Shown piece by piece: positions 59,046 to 64,000 of a stretch of DNA of 64,000 nt. This stretch comes from Spirochaetaceae bacterium (lineage in GTDB: Bacteria; Myxococcota_A; UBA9160; UBA4427): assembly GCA_020632655.1 (NCBI GenBank), contig JACKFD010000006.1:298368-362367 (forward strand), read 5' to 3'. A program made the translations under genes and the position numbers. Below the pieces are notes generated by a model. It made no database searches and was not told the origin of the DNA. It saw nothing but the letters and a program-made list of their open reading frames with translations. Position 1 is the first letter of the stretch, and each line of letters opens with the position of its first letter.

Positions 59046-59167
59046 GGCCCCTCCCGCGTGCCGCTACGGCCGATCCCGCGCGTCGCTTGATGGGGCAAAG
59101 ACCCCGGATTCGCAGGGCTTTCCCGGCGTGCCCGAGAGACATCGACGCGCCCGGAGGCAGACCTCGA

Positions 59168-60604
59168 TCAGGCGCCCGGCGTGCGGATCACGAGCAGCCG
59201 GAGCTCCGTCATGTCCTCGATCGCGAAGCGGATGCCCTCGCGACCGAGTCCGCTCTCCTTGACGCCGCCGTAGGGCATGTGGTCGACGCGCCAGGAGGGC
59301 ACGTCGCCGATCACGACGCCGCCCACCTCGAGGCGGTCCCAGGCGCGCTGGGCCTTGTAGAGATCCCGGGTGAACACGCCAGCCTGCAGGCCGAAGACCG
59401 AGTCGTTCACCTCTTCGAGGGCGGCGTCGAAGTCGTCGAAGCGCGACAGCACCGCGACCGGACCGAAGGCCTCCTGACAGACCACGTCCTCTCCCCGCTC
59501 GACGTTCTCGAGCAGCGTCGCCTCGAGCATCGCGCCCTCGCGTCCCCCGCCGCAGAGCAGCGTCGCCCCGGCCTCGATCGCGGACTCGATCCAGCCGTGC
59601 AGCCGCCGCGCCTCCTTCTCGGAGATCATCGGCCCGATGAAGGTCGCCTCGTCCTTGGGGTCGCCCTTGCGCAGTCCGCGCGTCTTGCGGACGAGCTTCT
59701 CCTTGAAGGCTTCGTAGATGCGCGCGTGCACGAGGATGCGCTGCACGCCGATGCAGCTCTGGCCGCTCTGGTAGAAGGCGCCGAAGACGATCCGATCGAC
59801 CGCGTCGTCGAGGTCGGCATCGGCGTCGACGATCACGGCCGCGTTGCCGCCGAGCTCGAGGACGACGGGCTTCTTGCCCGCGCGCGCCTTCAGGTCCCAA
59901 CCGACGCCGGGCGATCCCGTGAACGAGAGGAGCTTGAGCCGCTCGTCCTCCGTGAAGCGCTCGGCGCCGTTTCGCGAGCAGGGCAGGATCGAGAAGGCGC
60001 CCTCCGGCAGGTCCGTCTCGGCCAGCACCTCGCCGATCACGAGCGCGCCGATCGGCGTCAGGCTCGCGGGCTTCAGGACGAAGGGGCAGCCGACCGCGAG
60101 CGCGGGCGCTACCTTGTGCGCTGCGAGGTTGAGCGGGAAGTTGAAGGGCGAGATGAAGGAGCAGGGACCGATCGGCACGCGCTTCCACATGCCCGTGTAG
60201 CCCCGCGCCCGGGGACTGATGTCGAGGGGCATCACCTCGCCGCCGATCCGCACGGACTCCTCAGAAGCGATCCGGAAGGTGTCGATCAGCCGCGTGACCT
60301 CGCCGCGGGCGTCCTTGATCGGCTTGCCGGCCTCGATGCAGAGGGCGAGCGCGAGCTCCTCGGCGCGCTCGCGGAAGCGCGCGACGCAATGGTCGAGCAC
60401 GGCCTGCCGCTCGTAGGCCGCCATGCGCGCCATCGGCTCGGTCGCCTCGACGGCCTTCGCGATCGCCCGGTCGATCGCCGCGTCGTCGGCGAGCGCGACC
60501 CGCGTCGCGACCTCCCCCGTGTACTTGTCGAGGACCTCGAGGTCCTGGTTCGGTGCCTCGGCCCGGTTCGCGAGGTAGTAGGGGTACGTCGGTCTGAGGG
60601 ACAT
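59168..60604 (-). CDS. Aldehyde dehydrogenase
   Basis: This encodes a 478-residue NAD(P)+-dependent enzyme. Catalytic Cys284 (SGQSCIGVQRI) and Glu250 (VVLELGGNAAVIV) are present, along with the coenzyme-site FISPFNFPLNLAAHKVAPALA and SFTGSPGVGW. The C-terminal GGVKESGLGREGIRFAIEDMTE is typical. It belongs to the general aldehyde/succinic-semialdehyde/phenylacetaldehyde group; the aldehyde substrate is unknown. The ATG at 60604 removes a non-conserved 27-residue extension. Confidence 0.9.
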   Translation of the reverse strand: MSLRPTYPYYLANRAEAPNQDLEVLDKYTGEVATRVALADDAAIDRAIAKAVEATEPMARMAAYERQAVLDHCVARFRERAEELALALCIEAGKPIKDARGEVTRLIDTFRIASEESVRIGGEVMPLDISPRARGYTGMWKRVPIGPCSFISPFNFPLNLAAHKVAPALAVGCPFVLKPASLTPIGALVIGEVLAETDLPEGAFSILPCSRNGAERFTEDERLKLLSFTGSPGVGWDLKARAGKKPVVLELGGNAAVIVDADADLDDAVDRIVFGAFYQSGQSCIGVQRILVHARIYEAFKEKLVRKTRGLRKGDPKDEATFIGPMISEKEARRLHGWIESAIEAGATLLCGGGREGAMLEATLLENVERGEDVVCQEAFGPVAVLSRFDDFDAALEEVNDSVFGLQAGVFTRDLYKAQRAWDRLEVGGVVIGDVPSWRVDHMPYGGVKESGLGREGIRFAIEDMTELRLLVIRTPGA

Positions 60605-60796
60605 CGCAGCTCCTCGATCGCGTGACGGCGGACACGGCGTGGAGAGGGAGAGCGGGATCGCTCGAGCGGGGCGAAATCCATGCATGGATCGCCCGGGTGC
60701 CGCTCGCGCACCCTAGCTCAGCGGATACGCCCCCGACACGATCGGACGCGGCCCGGCGCTCTAGATTCCGGGCGAAGCGGCCGATGGACCCCGGGT

Positions 60797-61426
60797 ATGG
60801 ATGGGGACAACTTCCTGGCCGACCTGGCCCGCAAGGTCGCAATCGCCATCGGCCTCTTCGTGGCGGGTGGCGTGATCGCGTTCGGCTACTCGTGGCGTCC
60901 GCTGCACGGCGCGCTCACCTGGAAGGTCGAGCAGCTCGAGGCGCGTCTGGACGAGCGCAACCTCGAGAACCGGCGGCTGCGCGACGAGCTCGAGCAGCTG
61001 CGGTCGAGCGAGGCGGAGGCGATCGATCCCGAACGGCTCGTGCAGACGGAGGGCGAGCTCGAGAAGGCCCGACGTGCACTGGCCGCCGCGGAGAAGCGGG
61101 TCGAGCAGGTCGAGCGACAGCGCAAGGACGCGGACTCGGGCGCGGAGCGATGGCGCAAGCGCTACGAGCAGCTCCGGGAGTCGCTCGCCGCGGCGCCCCG
61201 GCCCACCCCGAGCGCAGCCCCCGCGGCCCCGGCGCCCCCCGACGCGCCCACGACCTCCGTCCCGGTCGCAGCCGGGCCATCGCCCGGTCCGAGCGCGATG
61301 GGCGGGGCTCCGGAAGCGCCCCGCGCCGACGCCCCGGGTCCCGGCGCCCCGCCGTCGGCATCGCGCCCCGACCCGGAGCGCGGCATGCTCGGCGATCCCG
61401 AAGCAGGCCCGCCCCCGTCGCCCTGA
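60797..61426 (+). CDS. Membrane-anchored coiled-coil protein with Pro/Ala-rich tail, unknown
   Basis: This encodes a 209-residue protein. One membrane helix (residues ~13-32, AIAIGLFVAGGVIAFGYSW) is followed by a long coiled coil (about residues 35-125: LEARLDERNLENRRLRDELEQL, EKARRALAAAEKRVEQVERQRK) and a disordered Pro/Ala/Gly tail. No enzymatic motif or named family is visible. TAGATT lies 30 bases upstream. The start ATG 60797 follows a weak SD. It may interact with the cell wall or another protein through the coil. Confidence 0.6.
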   Translation: MDGDNFLADLARKVAIAIGLFVAGGVIAFGYSWRPLHGALTWKVEQLEARLDERNLENRRLRDELEQLRSSEAEAIDPERLVQTEGELEKARRALAAAEKRVEQVERQRKDADSGAERWRKRYEQLRESLAAAPRPTPSAAPAAPAPPDAPTTSVPVAAGPSPGPSAMGGAPEAPRADAPGPGAPPSASRPDPERGMLGDPEAGPPPSP

Positions 61427-61456
61427 CGTCCCGGGCCCCTCGAGGAGGCTCCCGGG

Positions 61457-61750
61457 TTGTCCGTCCACGCCGAGTACGGCCGCGCACTCCAGGTCTTCAC
61501 CGCACACGTTCGCGGCCTGGCGGACCCGCGCGCGCGGGACTGGACGCGGGCGCTCGAGGCCGCCCGCGTGGACGCCGACCGGGACCTCTCCAGCGCCGCC
61601 CGGGCCTGTCTCGCGGCACTCGACTCGATCGAGCGCAGCTGGGTGGCGGACGCCGCCAGCGGGGCAGGTCCACCCGTCGCGAGCGCGCTGCGCGACGCTT
61701 TCGAGCATCTGCACGCGCATTGCCGGATCGTCCTCGGACTTCCGCGCTGA
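61457..61750 (+). CDS. Small helical protein, unknown
   Basis: This encodes a 97-residue protein starting at a TTG (61457) after a GGAGG Shine-Dalgarno (CGAGGAGGCTCCCGGG). It is all-helical (RALQVFTAHVRGLADPRARDW, RACLAALDSIERSWVADAA, ALRDAFEHLHAHCRIVLG) with one Cys in the C-terminal helix. It lies 30 bp after the coiled-coil gene and may be in one operon with it. No family recognised. Confidence 0.55.
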   Translation: MSVHAEYGRALQVFTAHVRGLADPRARDWTRALEAARVDADRDLSSAARACLAALDSIERSWVADAASGAGPPVASALRDAFEHLHAHCRIVLGLPR

Positions 61751-61795
61751 TGCCACGCTCCTGTGTCGAATCGGCGCAGGCCGGCCCGCTCGGCG

Positions 61796-61804
61796 TGGTA
61801 GCAT
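61796..61804 (+). promoter_or_regulatory. Extended -10-like TGGTAGCAT before the protease gene
   Basis: TGGTAGCAT lies 63-71 bases before the ATG at 61867 and supports that start over one nearer 61750. Confidence 0.35.
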
Positions 61805-61866
61805 CGGAAACCCGACGCGACGGCGACACGACCCGCTCCCGTGCGAGCGCGCCGGGACCCGAGCCG

Positions 61867-63165
61867 ATGCCGACCCAGCCGATCCCCGCCGTGCCCACTG
61901 CCGACGTCCGACGCCCACGCGCCCGATCGAGCCCGTGCGGCAGGCGCGACCGCGCGCCCGGGCGGACCCGGCGGCTTCTCGCCCTCGGCCTCCTGCTCGG
62001 CGCCTTCGCCGCGTCGCCCGCCGCCGGCGTGCTGATCTCGACCGGCGATGGGACGGGCAACACGACGCCACCGGCCGCCGACCCCGGCTTCGCCCACGTC
62101 GGCAGCCTGAACGGCCTCACGGGCGTCTACGTCCGCAACGGCTGGGTCCTGACGGCGAACCACGTGGGCCCCGGTGACATCACGCTGCTCGGCGCCGTCT
62201 GGCCGGCGATCCCGGGATCACGGGTGCGCTTCGTGAACCCCGACTCGACCGCTGCCGATCTGATCGCCTTCAAGCTCCGCGAGCGCCCGCCCCTGCCGGA
62301 TCTCGCCCTGCCGGGCGCTGCGCCGAGCCCCGACACCCTCGTCACGATCGTCGGCAACGGCTTCAATCGCGGCGCCGCCACGACCTGGATGGGGATCGAC
62401 GGCTGGCAGTGGGGCTCGGGACGTGCGCTTCGCTGGGGCACGAACCGCATCGCCCAGATCGATCAAACGACCCTCGACACGCACGCTTTCTGGTTCAGCT
62501 TCGACGACCTCCGCGGCCCGACCCAGGGACAGCACGAGGCCGACGTGGTAATCGGCGACTCCGGCGGCGCCGTCTTCACGGGCAGCGGCGCGAGCGCCGA
62601 GCTCGTCGGCATCCTCTTCGCGCGGGCGGGATTCGCGGGGCAGCCCGCCTCGACTTCGCTCTACGGCAATGCCGGCGTCGCCGCGGACCTCGCCTGGTAC
62701 CGCGACGACATCCTCGCCGTGATCGACCGCCCCGACTGCGACGACGGGCTCGACGACGACGGCGATGGACTGGTCGACTACCCGAACGATCCGGGCTGCG
62801 CGAGTCCGGCGGACACGAGCGAGCGCGCGGCGGGCCTCGTCTGCGACAACGGCCTCGACGACGATGGGGACGGTCTCATCGACTACCCCGCCGATCCGGG
62901 CTGTCTCTTCTCCGTCGACCTGAACGAGCGGGGCGCGGCCTTCGAGTGCGACAACGGCCTCGACGACGACGGGGACGGTCTCGTCGACTACCCCGCCGAC
63001 GACGGCTGCCTGCATCCGACCAACGCGATCGAAGCGCCGGAGCCCGGCTTCGCCGCGGGCCTGCTCGCCGCGTCGCTCGCTCTCGCCTTCGCCGGTCGCC
63101 CGGGATCGAACGACCGGGGCCGCGATCGCGCCCGTCAGGCCTCGTCGAGCAGCTCGACGCGGTAG
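61867..63165 (+). CDS. Trypsin-like serine protease with Asp-rich repeats and PEP-CTERM signal
   Basis: This encodes a 432-residue secreted protein. A signal region (RRLLALGLLLGAFAASPAAG) leads to a chymotrypsin-fold domain with His99 (LTANHVG), Asp131 (TAADLIAFKL) and Ser232 (IGDSGGAVF). After it come three copies of a Cys-flanked calcium-binding-like unit (DNGLDDDGDGLVDYP) at residues ~290-390. The C-terminus is EAPEPGFAAG, a hydrophobic helix and a basic stretch (GRPGSNDRGRDRAR), a PEP-CTERM sorting signal, extended by a short Ser-rich tail overlapping the next gene by 31 bp. It is a likely exosortase substrate, a protease displayed at the surface. Confidence 0.85.
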   Translation: MPTQPIPAVPTADVRRPRARSSPCGRRDRAPGRTRRLLALGLLLGAFAASPAAGVLISTGDGTGNTTPPAADPGFAHVGSLNGLTGVYVRNGWVLTANHVGPGDITLLGAVWPAIPGSRVRFVNPDSTAADLIAFKLRERPPLPDLALPGAAPSPDTLVTIVGNGFNRGAATTWMGIDGWQWGSGRALRWGTNRIAQIDQTTLDTHAFWFSFDDLRGPTQGQHEADVVIGDSGGAVFTGSGASAELVGILFARAGFAGQPASTSLYGNAGVAADLAWYRDDILAVIDRPDCDDGLDDDGDGLVDYPNDPGCASPADTSERAAGLVCDNGLDDDGDGLIDYPADPGCLFSVDLNERGAAFECDNGLDDDGDGLVDYPADDGCLHPTNAIEAPEPGFAAGLLAASLALAFAGRPGSNDRGRDRARQASSSSSTR

Positions 63166-63956
63166 TTGCCGCGCCGCTCGTCGTACTCGAGCTTGATGCA
63201 GCCCTCGCGCTCGGCCTCCTGCAGCAGCTCCGTGAAGTTCCGGTAGCCCGCGCTCGCCTCGTTGAAGTCGGGATGTACGCGGCGCATGGCCTGCTTGATC
63301 ATCGAGCCCCAGACCGCTTCGTAGTCCTTCGAGAGGCTCTCGACGATCTCCAGCATGAGGTCGATCGCGTCGGTCTCCTCGCCGACCTGCTCGTAGCCCT
63401 CGTCCGCCCGACCGTCCTCGCGCGGCTTCTCGGCCTTCTTCTTGTCCGCGGGCTTCTTCTTCGACTGCTTCTCGGCCTTGACGTCCGCCGCCTTCGCGAG
63501 GTCGTCGTAGTAGAGGAACTCGTCGCAGCTGTTGACCAGCAGACCCGAGGTCGAGTTCTTGACCCCGCAGCCGATCACGCGCTTGTGGTTCTCCTTGAGC
63601 TTCGAGACGAGGGGCGAGAAGTCGCTGTCGCCCGTGAGCAGCGCGAAGATCTCGATGTGGTCCTTCGAGTAGCAGAGGTCGAGGGCGTCCACGACCATGC
63701 GGATGTCGGCGCTGTTCTTGCCGCTCATCTTCGATCGCGGGATGTCGATCAGCTCGATGCCCCGCGCATGGAAGTCGCGCACGTCGTTGCGGTACTGGCT
63801 CCAGTCGCAGTAGGCGCGCTTGTAGACGATGCGGCCCTTCTCGAGCAGGCGCTTCAGGATCAGGTCGATGTTGAGCTTGCGCCACTTCGAGTCGCGCGCG
63901 CCGATGGCGAGGTTCTCGTAGTCGACGAAGATCGCGATCAAGGGCTCTTCGGACAT
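63135..63956 (-). CDS. NYN domain protein with C-terminal OST-HTH/LOTUS domain
   Basis: This encodes a 273-residue protein. Residues 1-150 are a NYN/PIN-like nuclease fold (LIAIFVDYENLAIGARD, IDIPRSKMSGKNSADIRMVVDAL, FALLTGDSDFSPLVSKLKE) with four conserved acidic residues for metal. A Lys-rich linker follows (KAEKQSKKKPADKKKAEKP), then an OST-HTH/LOTUS RNA-binding domain (residues ~200-270, AVWGSMIKQAMRRVHPDFNEASAGYRNFTELLQEAE). Such proteins are thought to process RNA. Start ATG 63956, eight bases after AAGG; the longer GTG start at 63965 is possible. It overlaps the protease 3' end by 31 bp. Confidence 0.88.
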   Translation of the reverse strand: MSEEPLIAIFVDYENLAIGARDSKWRKLNIDLILKRLLEKGRIVYKRAYCDWSQYRNDVRDFHARGIELIDIPRSKMSGKNSADIRMVVDALDLCYSKDHIEIFALLTGDSDFSPLVSKLKENHKRVIGCGVKNSTSGLLVNSCDEFLYYDDLAKAADVKAEKQSKKKPADKKKAEKPREDGRADEGYEQVGEETDAIDLMLEIVESLSKDYEAVWGSMIKQAMRRVHPDFNEASAGYRNFTELLQEAEREGCIKLEYDERRGNYRVELLDEA

Positions 63957-64000
63957 CCTGGGCACCTTTCTGGGAGCGGCGCTGCGGCGGGGGGCGGGTC

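Noticed and set aside
1..64000. tRNA, rRNA, riboswitch, phage attachment or replication origin
   Set aside because: No cloverleaf-type sequences, conserved rRNA segments, known riboswitch boxes or iteron clusters were seen.

Overview
The window is about 70% G+C and comes from a Gram-negative, probably uncultured bacterium. It has a TonB-dependent receptor, a Braun/OprI-type lipoprotein with L,D-transpeptidases, and an exosortase with at least six PEP-CTERM substrates. It also has menB and many acyl-CoA and lipid genes. This mix (CoA transferases, wax-ester synthase type acyltransferase, thiolase, acyl-CoA dehydrogenase, a eukaryote-like sterol reductase) points to the former Deltaproteobacteria (Myxococcota, Binatota or a related lineage). 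That placement is inference. There are no rRNA, tRNA, CRISPR or phage genes. Almost the whole window is coding; most long secondary reading frames are GC-driven shadows and are not listed.

Layout. 1-11.9 kb: DUF3604 C-terminus, MFS transporter, an AhpD-like gene interrupted by one in-frame TGA that looks like a selenocysteine codon, a phosphotransferase, a DUF3127 protein, a PEP-CTERM protein whose 3' end is tandemly repeated, a lipoprotein hydrolase, a CaiB-type CoA transferase, a WS/DGAT acyltransferase, YciO, a peroxiredoxin and glutaryl-CoA dehydrogenase. 12-21 kb: DUF3015, DUF4105, MenB, nitroreductase, thiolase, 2OG-Fe(II) oxygenase and an LTA-synthase-like enzyme. 21-28 kb: VOC protein, exosortase/EpsI fusion, a 1,220-bp insertion sequence with visible inverted repeats and target duplication placed on the exosortase stop codon, a large membrane protein and an outer-membrane-type protein. 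28-36.3 kb: TonB-dependent receptor, sulfatase-like protein, TPR lipoprotein and another lipoprotein. 36.3-43.9 kb: four tandem, nearly identical PEP-CTERM proteins of about 481 residues, each with its own conserved promoter-like element and strong terminator.

43.9-46.5 kb: a leftward cupin / sterol reductase / cytochrome-b-like cluster. 46.7-50.6 kb: M20 peptidase, DUF5718-like protein, ZIP transporter, glutathione transferase. 50.7-52.7 kb: a compact lipoprotein-LDT-LDT operon likely to build and attach a Braun-type lipoprotein. 52.9-64 kb: two methyltransferases (one exported), enoyl-CoA hydratase, a ParB-domain protein, S-formylglutathione hydrolase, HDOD protein, aldehyde dehydrogenase, two small unknowns, a secreted trypsin-like PEP-CTERM protein and a NYN/LOTUS protein.

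The main points for follow-up are: (i) the CxxU AhpD-like selenoprotein candidate with a perfect 7-bp hairpin directly downstream of the UGA; (ii) the exosortase plus the four-copy PEP-CTERM array; (iii) a recurrent pattern of 18-38 bp tandem repeats lying across gene 3' ends and stop codons at five loci, plus one in-frame 36-bp expansion inside a methyltransferase; (iv) the sterol-reductase cluster; and (v) the lipoprotein-tethering operon.
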